From: VAZQ01 sp963817135
GTDB lineage: Bacteria > Pseudomonadota > Alphaproteobacteria > Rhizobiales > Xanthobacteraceae
DNA length: 64,000 bases
Direction of reading: 5' to 3'
Assembly: GCA_963817135.1 (NCBI GenBank)
Contig: CAWFNG010000022.1
Span: 73,130 to 137,129 of the forward strand
Shown: positions 55,269-64,000 of the stretch, piece by piece
How positions within the stretch are numbered: the first letter of the stretch is position 1
How the letters are laid out: every line of letters starts with the position of its first letter
Position numbers and translations under genes: made by a program
Notes under the pieces: generated by a model
The model's input: only the letters and a program-made list of their open reading frames with translations
Told to the model about the DNA's origin: nothing
Database searches by the model: none

Positions 55269-56120
55269 TCAGACAACCCGTACCAATATTGCGCTTGCGT
55301 CGTCGCAGGGCTTGACGCGCGGATATGCACTGCAATGAGCGTCTTCAAGCTCTAGTTCCCGGAGTTCCGAGCAGAGTAGTTCGAATCCTTGTTCGAGCGA
55401 TCGATTTAGCAAACCTTGAGCGTCTGTCGTGCGGAAGACTTCAACTAGCCGGTAAAGACCGTCGCTCACGAGCAACAAATGCCGAAGTTCCGCTGCGCTT
55501 TGGGTTTGCCATTTGACTCGACTACTCCACCCTCGGGTCGGATGCACCACCGAATACCCCCCATCCAAATTTGCGAGTTCGCGAAGCGATTGGATGAAGG
55601 GCTTAAGGCGTGGCCAGACGTCCTCATTTGGATAGGCGTCCATAAGCTGGCGCTTCTCGTCGATGATCAGGGATTCGGCTTGGCTCACGTCAGAAGCATT
55701 GAACTCGTTGACGTCTCCAGTTTGGCTTTCGCAGATGATTTGGCAGTCTGCGATACCGATCAAGTGAACAATATCATTCGTCAAGACCGTCAACGCGAAA
55801 GCCGCATTTGGTTGTTCGCCTGCCGTTCTGTCGACCGCCGAGCTAATCGCCGCATATTTAGCTCTGATTGCACGCTCGATCTCAGACAGGGCTGAGAATG
55901 GATTAATCGACCCTTTCTGAAACGCTTTACTCAACTCATTACTCAATTCCCCAGCGAGCCAAGCAGCATCTGTCAGGCCGGTCACCAACGGAGGGTCGTT
56001 TGATACCCCAGTCGCACCATCAATTACCCATGCCGCGGTACACGTTGCGCCGACGATATCTTCATTAAGCGCACAGTGGGGTGAGGTATTAGAAATGCGC
56101 TCGATTACCTCAAAGTGCAA
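55269..56120 (-). CDS. PP2C-like protein phosphatase
   Basis: A 283-residue protein with the PPM/PP2C metal-site pattern: NEDIVGATC near residue 20, AAWVIDGATG near residue 32, HLLLVSDGLYRLVE in the C-terminal third, and KPCDDASAILVRV at the end. These Asp residues bind the two metal ions. Family members dephosphorylate Ser/Thr proteins. No partner kinase is visible. Base composition is less GC-rich than the neighbouring hydroxylase genes, hinting at transfer. A methyltransferase gene starts 56 bases further upstream on the same strand. Confidence 0.82.
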   Translation of the reverse strand: MHFEVIERISNTSPHCALNEDIVGATCTAAWVIDGATGVSNDPPLVTGLTDAAWLAGELSNELSKAFQKGSINPFSALSEIERAIRAKYAAISSAVDRTAGEQPNAAFALTVLTNDIVHLIGIADCQIICESQTGDVNEFNASDVSQAESLIIDEKRQLMDAYPNEDVWPRLKPFIQSLRELANLDGGYSVVHPTRGWSSRVKWQTQSAAELRHLLLVSDGLYRLVEVFRTTDAQGLLNRSLEQGFELLCSELRELELEDAHCSAYPRVKPCDDASAILVRVV

Positions 56121-56176
56121 TGCAGACCTCGCCGTGCAACAAATTCGAGCGACTTAGCAGGACTATATGAAAGCTG

Positions 56177-56767
56177 CTACACGAGCCCGATGTCGATCCT
56201 AGGGATGACCTGCAACTCTCGCACTGGCTGTCTCGCAGGTTTTATTGCAGTCAACTCCGCGATCATCTCGCGGACAACATTTCGTTGAGTGTAAATTTTA
56301 TCGAGAATTGCTTGAAGGGCCATCCCCTTGTGGAGTCGCTCTTCGACTAGGAAGACAATCCGGTCCGGCTGCCAATCCCCCCGATAGCCGTAATCGGCCC
56401 GCCAGTAAAATGGCTGACTGAAATAACCGAAGCTATTTATGAAATACGCCCGCACATGGGTGGGGTCTTCCCAGGCGTCGTCGCTGCCCCCGAAGGGAAC
56501 GTGAATGGTCGCCTTGGCATTTGGCTTGGCCACACGGTAAAGCTCCTGCATCAGATCAAGTGAGGCATGAATATGCTCTATTACATGCGAGAGCAGGAAT
56601 TCATCGATACTGTTGGATTCGAGCGGCAGCGGCGTAGAGGCACATTTTTCAAGGTCGGCCACAACGTCCACACCCGGTAGTTTCGCTCTGTCTAAGTTGA
56701 TCCAACCGGGCAAAGTATTGCGCCCGCATCCGACATTGAGACGACGAAGATTTGGGTCCATATTCAT
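56177..56767 (-). CDS. Class I SAM-dependent methyltransferase
   Basis: A 196-residue protein starting near MNMDPNLRRLNVGCGRNTLP; the GCG of motif I and the acidic GWINLDRAKL of the second strand bind SAM. LLSHVIEHIHASLDLM and LYRVAKPNAKATIHVP are typical of small-molecule or sugar methyltransferases in polysaccharide loci. It lies upstream of the PP2C-like gene on the same strand (56-base gap), so the two may be co-transcribed. The substrate is unknown. Confidence 0.88.
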   Translation of the reverse strand: MNMDPNLRRLNVGCGRNTLPGWINLDRAKLPGVDVVADLEKCASTPLPLESNSIDEFLLSHVIEHIHASLDLMQELYRVAKPNAKATIHVPFGGSDDAWEDPTHVRAYFINSFGYFSQPFYWRADYGYRGDWQPDRIVFLVEERLHKGMALQAILDKIYTQRNVVREMIAELTAIKPARQPVRELQVIPRIDIGLV

Positions 56768-57232
56768 GGGTCATTATGCGATTGGCTCACGAGCGGCGAA
56801 GCAACCGTCGCGCACCAATTTGTTTGATCAAATCGATCCATCTCTAGACACCCAGGAGTTCGGGCCAGCACAAACCTAGCCTGAAACATGCGCATTGCGC
56901 CATGGCGAGTTCGGCAATGGCCGCTTTGGGTCAAACCACGACCTCACCGGCTGGGCCCTCATGTCAGCTTCCGCCAGCACCGGACAAACCGCTGCGCAGG
57001 CTCTGGCCTGCTGTGTGCCGGAACCGACCATTGGCCTGTCATTTATTCCCTCATCTCATCGGCGAGGAATTTGAGCTTATTGGCACTTACAGAGTCTCTG
57101 TCTTGCTGAGCAGAAAATCCGGGTGGTGCGCGTTTCGTCAGTGGCGTTCAAACTTCGGCCGAGGAGTGCCCAGGACAGCGACCGCCGCAACTACCAGCAG
57201 CCAGAATGGAAGTACGCCCAGGCCTGGACCTA
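56768..57232. other. Gap without a supported gene; decayed rhizobial repeat-like sequence
   Basis: Small frames here lack ribosome sites and recognizable domains. The stretch 56920-57035 resembles degenerate intergenic sequence often found beside the multiplied ABC binding-protein genes of Bradyrhizobium. At 57046-57070, CCCTCATCTCATCGGCGAGG resembles the 3' end of the neighbouring binding-protein gene (around 57236-57260), as if a partial second copy remained. Confidence 0.4.
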
Positions 57233-58219
57233 TCACTCAATCACTTCATCGGCACGACCGAGAATCGGCACCGGCACTTCCAGGCCGAGTGCTTTGGCGG
57301 TCTTGAGGTTGACGATGAGCTCAAACCTGGTCGGCTCCTGGACGGGAAGCTCGGCTGGCTTCGCACCTTTCAGGATTTTGTCCACATAGACAGCGGTGCG
57401 GTGAAACTGATCGATGTCGCTCGGCGCATACGAGATGAGTCCACCAGCCTCGACGTAACGACGATATCCGTACATCGCCGGCAGCCGATTGGCCGCCGCG
57501 AAATCCACGATCTCCATGCGGTGAGCAAGCAGGAAGCGATCCACAAGCACCATCAACGCGTCTGGTTTCGCGCTGGCAATTGTCGAGAAGGCATTTTTGA
57601 AATCGGCTGGGTGACGAGCCTCTGTTACAGGCTGTATCGTCAGGTTTAAGGCTGCGGCCGCTGCTCTCGTCTGTTGGTAAAATTCAAAAATAGCCGGATT
57701 AGCCGGGTTCCAAAGGATGGCGATCCGGGAAAGCTGTGGAATTGCGTCCTTCAGCAACTGCACACGCTTTCCTTCCAGGTCCGGTCCGGAAATAGTGAAT
57801 CCGGTAACATTGCCGCCTGGCCGAGCAAAGCTCGCCACCAGCCCGGTATTGACGGGATTGCCGCTCGACGCAAACACGATGGGGATCGTGTTGGTGGCAC
57901 CCTTGGCAGCGAGGGTGCCGGGAGTGCCCGCTGTCACGATGATCTCCGGCCTCAGGCGCACCAGTTCCGCCGCTAGCTTCGGCAGTCGTTCATCCTCCCC
58001 CTCTGCCCATTGATACTCGATGGCGATGTTCTCACCCTCGACATAACCCAGTTCGCGCAGCTTCTGTCGGAATGCATCGACGACTTGGCGCTCCAATGAC
58101 GCGGAGGAGGCGCCCAGATAGCCGATCCGGGTCACTTTACTTGCTTGCTGCGCGCGCGCTGCAAGCGGCCACCCAACTGCCGCGCTGCCGAGCAGCATGA
58201 TGAAGTCGCGCCGCCGCAT
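57233..58219 (-). CDS. ABC transporter substrate-binding protein (TrpX/DUF534 type)
   Basis: A 328-residue exported protein from ATG 58219: MRRRDFIMLLGSAAVGWPLA then ARAQQ, a twin-arginine-like signal peptide. The mature part has VTRIGYLGASSAS, IVTAGTPGTLAAKGATNTIP and a C-terminal LGLEVPVPILGRADEVIE, as in the large family of rhizobial DUF534/TrpX-like proteins. Relatives are often found without permease genes and in many copies, as here. The ligand is unknown. Upstream in-frame starts to 58282 are not needed. Confidence 0.93.
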   Translation of the reverse strand: MRRRDFIMLLGSAAVGWPLAARAQQASKVTRIGYLGASSASLERQVVDAFRQKLRELGYVEGENIAIEYQWAEGEDERLPKLAAELVRLRPEIIVTAGTPGTLAAKGATNTIPIVFASSGNPVNTGLVASFARPGGNVTGFTISGPDLEGKRVQLLKDAIPQLSRIAILWNPANPAIFEFYQQTRAAAAALNLTIQPVTEARHPADFKNAFSTIASAKPDALMVLVDRFLLAHRMEIVDFAAANRLPAMYGYRRYVEAGGLISYAPSDIDQFHRTAVYVDKILKGAKPAELPVQEPTRFELIVNLKTAKALGLEVPVPILGRADEVIE

Positions 58220-58534
58220 GGGCTTCTTCTCCGAGCCGAGGACCACGCCGAACATGTTGAGGTATACGGCGTCTTCAGGCAAGCACAGCGCGTCAATATG
58301 TGCCTTCAGTGCTGCGGCCGCTCAAACCGGATGATGCATTCCCATTGGCCGGTTAGCGGAGCCCGCGCGGTTCGGCGGGCATCAAGCGCATCAAGACTTT
58401 CTCATTCCAGCCGCAAAAGCGCCTATATCGTTCGCTGAAATTCAGGAGGGGTGGGGAGAGTTTCAGAAAAAAGCTTCGGGATTTAACTCGCTCCTCCGCG
58501 CGATTGGCGACTTATATTCATCGGGGAGAGCGTC

Positions 58535-58723
58535 ATGCCGAGACGAGACACAACAGTTTTTGATGAAGGCAGTGTGGAAGCAATGCTTCGTTCTCAGGAG
58601 CAAGACAACGAGTTCTGCCGACGGCTGCTGGCGGCTATCCACCTGGGAAGGGAATTCTGCCCCGTGGGTGTTGTCACGCAGCCCAGCACGAAGAAGCCGG
58701 TCTACATGCGCCCGCCTGAATAA
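58535..58723 (+). CDS. Short hypothetical protein, 62 residues
   Basis: An ORF starting at ATG 58535 after GGGGAGAG (7 bases upstream) and ending 58723. The product MPRRDTTVFDEGSVEAMLRS is soluble and acidic in the middle, with two Cys and a C-terminal VVTQPSTKKPVYMRP. I recognize no family but the ribosome site and composition favour a real gene. It lies between the ABC binding-protein gene and the decayed integrase island. Confidence 0.5.
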   Translation: MPRRDTTVFDEGSVEAMLRSQEQDNEFCRRLLAAIHLGREFCPVGVVTQPSTKKPVYMRPPE

Positions 58724-58892
58724 ACGCCACCGGATTAAACACCGTCTAATTTACCGATCTGCTTTCCGGCGGGCGCTTCATGTCTCAATGAGTTGGTTAC
58801 CGAGCCGAAAAACGCACCAGGAGCCGCCGCAGAGCCGCGGACCTATGCTGATATTACCGATCAGCGGTGATGGGTTAAGTGCTTGGTTTAAT

Positions 58893-58943
58893 GGCTCCCC
58901 GGGAATGGATTCGAACCATCGACCGGACGGGAAACAACCGTCG
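58893..58943 (-). pseudogene. tRNA-Asn(GTT) 3' fragment, likely integration site
   Basis: Read leftward, the sequence has an anticodon-like stem-loop (GACGG TTGTTTC CCGTC, anticodon GTT), a variable loop, a T-arm with GGTTCGAATCC, and an acceptor end CCCGGGGAGCCA, as in alphaproteobacterial tRNA-Asn. The 5' acceptor strand and D-arm are missing, and the anticodon loop deviates from the canonical form. 3' tRNA fragments next to integrase genes are usual att sites, and a broken integrase gene follows at 59.25 kb. Confidence 0.65.
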
Positions 58944-59080
58944 TGACTCCCCGGAAACTGGGAAAAAGTCGCGCCGTCAAGTCCTGTGAATAACACAAAC
59001 GGGATAATTCTTCGTCTGTTCTGCGCAATTTGCGTAAAGTCGACGCCAAGTCAGGGCAACTGTAAGCAACCGGGGCTTCG

Positions 59081-59105
59081 TTGCCCCGATGTTGCCCCGA
59101 GAGAG
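59081..59105. repeat. Imperfect direct repeat, partner at 63889-63913
   Basis: TTGCCCCGATGTTGCCCCGA and a following GAG here matches TTGCCCCAGATGTTGCCCTG and AGAG at 63889-63913 with one substitution and one extra base. The two copies enclose the integrase remnant and adhesin remnant. Confidence 0.5.
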
Positions 59106-59249
59106 CAGCAGACGGCAATGAGCACGACCGAAACGTCAGAGCAACATCCGGGGCAACAAGGCGCGTTCTCACTGATCGCAGCGTGGATGCCGCTTGAAGA
59201 CCCGCGCCAGAGGGCAAGCGATACGATCGGCCTGATGGCATAGTCCCTG

Positions 59250-60175
59250 GGCTTGCGGTGCGCGTGGCTGGGGCAGCAAGTCTTATGTTCTCACTGCACG
59301 TTATCCTGGCAGCCCGAACCCTACACGTCGGGCTCTTGGTGATGTTGGCGAACTCACCCTTGTGGCTGCGCGCGACAAGGCGCGTGAGTGGTTAAGGTTG
59401 ATCAAGACCGGTGTAGACCCAAAGGAAATCGAGGAAGCGCAGCGCAAGGCCGAAGCCGACAAGCGTCTTGCCGTCGAGCGCGCCAAGCAAAACAGCTTTG
59501 TCGTCGTCGAGATATTCCTCGACGAGTATGTGCATGGTCGCAAAATGCGGCGGGCGAAGGTCGTCGAGCGCCGTATTCAGTCGGAACTGATTCCGCACTG
59601 GGGCAATAAGCCGATCCAGTCGATCACCCGTGACGATATCGAGGACCTCATCAGCGACATCGTTAAGCGTCCAGCGCCCGGTACGCCCACAACATTTTCG
59701 ATGACGCGAAAATGATCTTTTCCTGGGCCGTGGACGTGGTGAAGCGCGATCGGCCAGTACAAGCTTGCCACCTCGCCGTGTGATCGTATCAAGCCGGGCA
59801 AGCTGATCGGGGCGAAGAAGATTCGCACACGCGTGCTCGCGGACAGCGAACTTCGCGCGCTGTGGAAAGCGTGTGACCGATCAATATCCGTTCGGTCCGC
59901 TGGTTCAAATGCTGATGTTGACGGGCTGCCGATTGAACGAAGCGGCTGGTGCGCAGTGGCGGGAGTTCAATGGCGCTTGGGTAATTCCCGCCAAGCGGTT
60001 CAAGTCCGGCCAGGAGCACCGGTTACCGATCACCGACGATATGCGCGCCCTGGTTGACGCATTGCCGAAGTTCAAGAGCGGCGATTTCCTGTTCTCAACG
60101 CGCTACGGCGTTAAGCCAGTGTCCGGGTTCAGCAAAGCCAAGCGCCAGATCGATGCACAACAGCGCAGGCATTGC
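59250..60175 (+). pseudogene. Tyrosine-type site-specific integrase, several frameshifts and 3' truncation
   Basis: Fragments in different frames join into the N-terminal two thirds of a DUF4102-type phage integrase: GLAVRVAGAAS and YVLTARYPGSPNPTRRALGD (arm-binding domain, 59250-59360), then ARDKAREWLRLIKTGVDP to DDIEDLISDIVKRPAPGTP (core-binding, 59362-59700), FSWAVDVVKRDR, and MLMLTGCRLNEAAGAQWREF (start of catalytic domain, with the first catalytic Arg). After about 60150 the His-x-x-Arg and Tyr motifs are absent and the sequence passes into an Ig-like domain. The gene cannot make an active enzyme. Confidence 0.85.
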
Positions 60176-61203
60176 GTCGGGCTTGAGGCAACTCGATGGC
60201 GCAAATCAGATCGGCACAGCTACAGTCAAACCTGACGGCTCTTGGACCACCGATGTGACGCTCAGCGGTGATGGAGCGCACACGCTAACAGCGACGGATA
60301 TCGATGCAGCAGGCAATCTCGGCACCAGCAACTCCGTTACCTATACGCTCGACACCGCGCCTCCAGCTGTTCCATCAGTGACTGTCATCGATTATCCAGC
60401 ATCAAACGGGGTCACTTTTGATTGGTGGGGTCCATACTTGCACTTGGTAATCAGTCTTACGGACAAATCTTCACAGCTCCGCAGCCAGTTTTAGTTGACT
60501 ATTCGCTAACCGTTCAAAGTACAAATTCCTTTCCATTCGTAAGTCAGGTATTCCAATGGAATAGCGGCCCGGTCGGCTACGCTCTACACCAGCGCGACCT
60601 CAATGACGACAACTAGTGGTTACGTAACGTATACTTTCACCCCGAACGTCAACTTGATCCAGGTGACCAATACGTAGCATTTGTGACGAACCAGCCGATG
60701 GTATCTCATTCGGTGGTGCGGGGTTTGGGTTCATGGAAGTAAGTAGTGTTGCGGTTTCCGGATTTGTCTCCGCTGAGGCAATCCTTCGGTAACAGGAAAC
60801 TGGTTTCCTGAAAGCTCCGGAGGCGGACTAACGGCCACATTTCACGCTGACTTTTCAGACAAGTCTATCTCCGCAACCACGGACAATGGCGCGACCGATC
60901 TGAATGCTGGTCACGTTGTCACTATCTCGCTCAGCCTCAATAAGCCCGTCTACGTCACTGGCACACCGTTCCTGCTGCTCAATGATAATGAGGTTGCGAC
61001 CTACGCCGCTGGCTCAGGTACTGACCGCCTGACATTTACCTACACAGTGCAGCCCGGCGACAACATCTCAGACCTGCAGGTGACTGGGCTCAACCTGAAC
61101 GGCGGCACAATTCAGGATGGCGCTGGTAAGGCTCTATCGGGCCTCGTCCAGGGTGATCTTGCTCTGCAGATCGACACTACGGCGCTCGCCAAAGCCGAGC
61201 GGC

Positions 61204-61794
61204 GCCCACCGACAGCGCGGTGCTGAACGGCTATGTCAACGCGGCGCATGACACAGCACCAGGCGCTCACCGGTTTTGCCGAGAACGGCAGCACGGTGAC
61301 GATCTACGACAACGGCGACCTTGTGTACCAGCATCATCGCCGATGTCTCGACTGGGGCCTGGAGCTACACCATTGGCACAGCTGGCTGATGCCAGCACGC
61401 ACAGCTACAGGGTGACGGCGACAGATGCCGCCGGCAATGTGAGCCGGCTCAGTGACACGCTCTCGTTCACGGTCGACACCGGCGCCGGCAAAGCCGGCGA
61501 AGCCCGCCGACACCGCGGTCATCAACGGCTACGTCAATGCCGTAAACGACACCGCCAGCCAGAAGCTCACCGGCACGGCTGAGAACGGCAGCACGGTGAA
61601 GATCTACGACAACGGCAACTTTGTCACCAGCACCACCGCCGATGCCTCGACTGGGGCCTGGAGCTACACCATCGGTGCGCTGGCCGATGCCAGCACGCAC
61701 AGCTACACGGTGACGGCGACCGATGCTGCCGGCAATGTGAGCGCTGTGAGCGATGCGCTCTCGTTCACGGTCGATACCACGGCGCCAACGATCT
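61204..61794. repeat. Tandem pair of about 290-base repeats encoding Ig-like modules
   Basis: Copy 1 (about 61204-61491) and copy 2 (about 61502-61794) share long identical stretches such as GAGAACGGCAGCACGGTGA and the GCACGCACAGCTACA region. Copy 2 is an open frame; copy 1 has several small indels that break it. Confidence 0.8.
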
Positions 61795-62626
61795 CCTGGA
61801 CGCCGGCTACAGCAACGGGTGTACAAGCCGGAGCGATTTCGCTTGGTACTCTCGCCTCAGACAGCAACTTAAGCTCGCTGGTGATCAGCGGAGCGACGGC
61901 CGGCGCAGTTCTGAGCGACGGCATCAATTCATATAGTTTTAGCTGGTCCAACGGATTCCGAAGATATTCACACATGGAACTTGTCGGCGCTGAAGATTAC
62001 TTCAGCGAACGATACCAATTTTACGCTCACCGCGGTCGCAAGTGATACTGCTGGAAATATCAGCGCCGCAGTGACAGAGGCGGTGACGGTAATTCCGAAG
62101 ACGCCGGTGATCACCACCGTGACAAAACAGGGCAGCAGCTGGAACCTGAGCGGCACGGCAAATGCTGGCGAAAAAATCACTGTATACAATGGCGCCAGTG
62201 TGCTTGGCACCGTCACTGCTGACGCGAACGGAAACTGGACGCTCAAGAAGTGGAAGCACAAGCGCGGTCAACATCTTTACGGCGAAGGTGACCGATGCCA
62301 CCGGAGATGTCAGTGCTGCATCCGCCGCCTGGATCGAGGGGACCTCGGGAAACAACAGTTTTTCGTTCAATAACGAGATCGCTCTCGCGCCGACTACGAT
62401 CTTTGGCAACGGCGGCGTCGATACGATCCTAATGACCGCAGCGGTCACCTTGATCGACGTCGACTTTGCGCACGTTCACGGCGTCCAGCACCTGCAATTG
62501 ACAGGAGCGAGCAGCGTAACGTTCGGTACGAACGCTGTAAGCGCTGGGATAAACACGCTAATCACAGGCTCGGGTGCGACCAGTATCACGGACAGCGCTG
62601 GCACCTCATTGGCGGTGAATGCGGTG

Positions 62627-63060
62627 GCACTGGCCAACAATACCGCGCTGACCTTGTCGGGGTCGGCGGCGGAGGTGGTGACTGGGCTGAAAGGCGACAT
62701 TTCGGCCAGCGGACTGACCGGCACACTGGCCGTCACCGCAGCGCAAAACACGACAGATCACAACATCACGATCGCGACTGGCTCGGCCGCGACCTCGATC
62801 ACCGACAGCTTCAGCACTGACACGGTCACGGTGAACGCGATCGGCACTGGCCAACAATACTGCGCTGACCTTGGTCGGGCTCGGCGGCAGAAGTAGTTAC
62901 CGGCCTGATCGGCGACATTTCGGCTAGCGGACTGACCGGGAAGCTGACGGTGATTGCCGCTCAAAACAACGTAGACCACGGGATTTTGATTCACACTGGA
63001 ACAGGCGCGACTTCGATCACCGATAACTTCAGCGGCGACACGGTGACTGTTATCGGGACG
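62627..63060. repeat. Tandem pair of 217-base repeats in the adhesin remnant
   Basis: GCACTGGCCAACAATAC begins copy 1 at 62627 and copy 2 at 62844. Each encodes VTGLKGDISASGLTGTLAVT or its variant, then ATSITDSF or ATSITDNF. The frame is lost at the junction of the copies near 62850-62890. Confidence 0.8.
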
Positions 63061-63483
63061 GCGCAGGCAAACCAGATCACGTTTTCCGGCAGCGCGAATT
63101 TCACGGTGACCGGTGGCGGCGGAGCCGATAAGTTGGCGGGCGGGAGCGGGCACAATACTTATGTATACGGTGCTAAGACAAACTCTACGCCGAGTGGCGC
63201 TGACACGATTTCGAACTTCCATGTCGCCTCGGACAAGATCGATTTTTCAGCGATCAGCGGTCTCAATAGCAATACTCAACCCGTAGCAATTAACTTCTTG
63301 ACGTCGACGCCGAGCAACATTGCCGGCCACACTATCGATGTCGTGACAAGCGGCGGCAACACGGTCGTGTATGCCAATGCAAGCGGGTCGAGTGAATCGA
63401 TCAGCGCCCATCACGAGGACATGCAAATCAATTTGACGGGTGTGACCTCCCCGAATTTATCAGATTTCATCCTTCACCATTAA

Positions 63484-64000
63484 ACTAAAGCGGGCGGTTG
63501 GGCAGAATAGGATCTCGGTCTTTTAGCCGCTGAAATCCGGGTACATCAGAATCCCGCGACTGCCTGTCCTGCGAGGGCTCGACCGGACGGATTTCTGTTC
63601 GAGGCCTGCGCGAGGATTGCAGGACTTTAGATCGGAATTTGTGGTCCTGGACGTGAGCGGCGATCCGCAAGCTCGATAACCGATGGTGCTGCATCCTACG
63701 ACGCGCCAGCGCATCGGTGCTTTCATGGAAGAGCCGCCCTCTGGATGGGCTACGCATCCTTGCATCGTGACCGATCAGGCTTCAATGCCGCGAGCCGCCA
63801 GGAAACCCTAGGACGCCGGTCCCGAGGTGCGGCGCTCAGATGCCGCCCGCCAAGCCTCTGGGAGCTAGGCGCGAAATCTGTGGGATGTTGCCCCAGATGT
63901 TGCCCTGAGAGGAATTTGGCGCTCTGACCGCTCTCTAAGATTACGGGGTAATAACTGAAATCTGTTGACTCTTGTGAATAGGCTTCGAATCGCCAACTCG
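63484..64000. other. No supported gene in the last 517 bases
   Basis: Short ORFs lack ribosome sites and domains. The stretch includes the right copy of the imperfect direct repeat (63889-63913), which may mark the right edge of the decayed island. I see no tRNA or transposase. Confidence 0.45.

Larger units (their letters stand above)
60176..63483 (+). pseudogene. Large repetitive surface protein with Ig-like domains and RTX-like C-terminus, many frameshifts
   Basis: Pieces in all three frames encode an adhesin-like protein: Ig-like modules (TATVKPDGSWTTDVTLSGDG, TATDAAGNVSAVSDALSF), a jelly-roll-like segment (NQSYGQIFTAPQPVLVDYSL), a cadherin-like segment (PVYVTGTPFLLLNDNEVATY), and a C-terminal RTX-like calcium-binding repeat (GGGGADKLAGGSGHNTYVYG) ending in SDFILHH. 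Such proteins are exported by type I secretion. The longest intact stretch is the last (62950-63483). The N-terminus is missing because the remnant is fused to the integrase fragment. It is not expressible as one protein. Confidence 0.82.

Noticed and set aside
57123..57389. A rightward frame encoding YHSITSSARPRIGTGTSRP
   Set aside because: This is the antisense of the conserved C-terminus of the ABC binding-protein gene, a well-known false ORF in Bradyrhizobium genomes.
63945..64000. A tRNA gene at the right edge, from TTCGAATCG
   Set aside because: No acceptor stem or arms can be folded from the available bases.

Overview
This window looks like a chromosomal segment of an alphaproteobacterium of the order Hyphomicrobiales (Rhizobiales), probably near Bradyrhizobium/Nitrobacteraceae or Xanthobacteraceae. 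The reasons are the high GC content, the trpS-uspA-nifU-type and ileS-lspA-M16-M16 gene orders, a CX14CX2C-type QueE, a Tat-signal ABC binding protein of the kind multiplied in Bradyrhizobium, and rhizobial palindromic repeats. This assignment rests on recognition of proteins and gene order, not on a search.

Layout. 0-33 kb is mostly intact core genome: nfuA-like (cut by the window edge), uspA, trpS, a PfkB kinase, proB, obgE, the NAD salvage pair pncB-pncA, the queuosine pair queE-queD, and a five-gene leftward operon with two outer-membrane beta-barrels, an FMN-binding periplasmic protein, ApbE and a four-helix His-bearing membrane protein (10.9-15.9 kb). It continues with a 3-hydroxyisobutyrate-dehydrogenase-like protein, a CaiB-type CoA transferase, envelope/stress membrane proteins, ileS-lspA, an M16 peptidase pair, arfB, mutL, a DASS anion transporter and an NADP oxidoreductase.

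33.6-50 kb is an accessory surface-polysaccharide locus: an RmlC-like epimerase, several GT2 glycosyltransferases, a GT61 enzyme, a large membrane glycosyltransferase-like protein, an O-antigen ligase/polymerase, and two paralogous NRPS-like proteins with the order adenylation, carrier, condensation. Three of its genes carry +1 frameshifts. 50-55 kb holds a TetR regulator divergent from a three-subunit molybdenum hydroxylase (PaoABC-like) whose large subunit also has a +1 frameshift. 55-58.7 kb has a lipase fragment, a PP2C-like phosphatase, a methyltransferase and an ABC substrate-binding protein. 58.9-63.5 kb is a decayed island: a tRNA-Asn 3' fragment, a broken tyrosine integrase, and a broken Ig-like/RTX adhesin fused to the integrase remnant.

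The most unusual non-coding feature is a modular family of CTAG-bounded hairpins. Four hairpin types (A, B, C, D) occur as pairs AB and CD, each pair with a 13-base spacer, and pairs join by sharing one CTAG. Full or partial copies lie at 1.2, 20.8, 25.5, 38.8, 41.5 and 45.05 kb, in different order and orientation. Arm sequences covary, one copy keeps a deletion scar, and partial copies sit at rearrangement edges in the polysaccharide locus. The most interesting protein systems are the putative flavin-based envelope electron-transfer operon and the paired NRPS-like proteins of the glycan locus.
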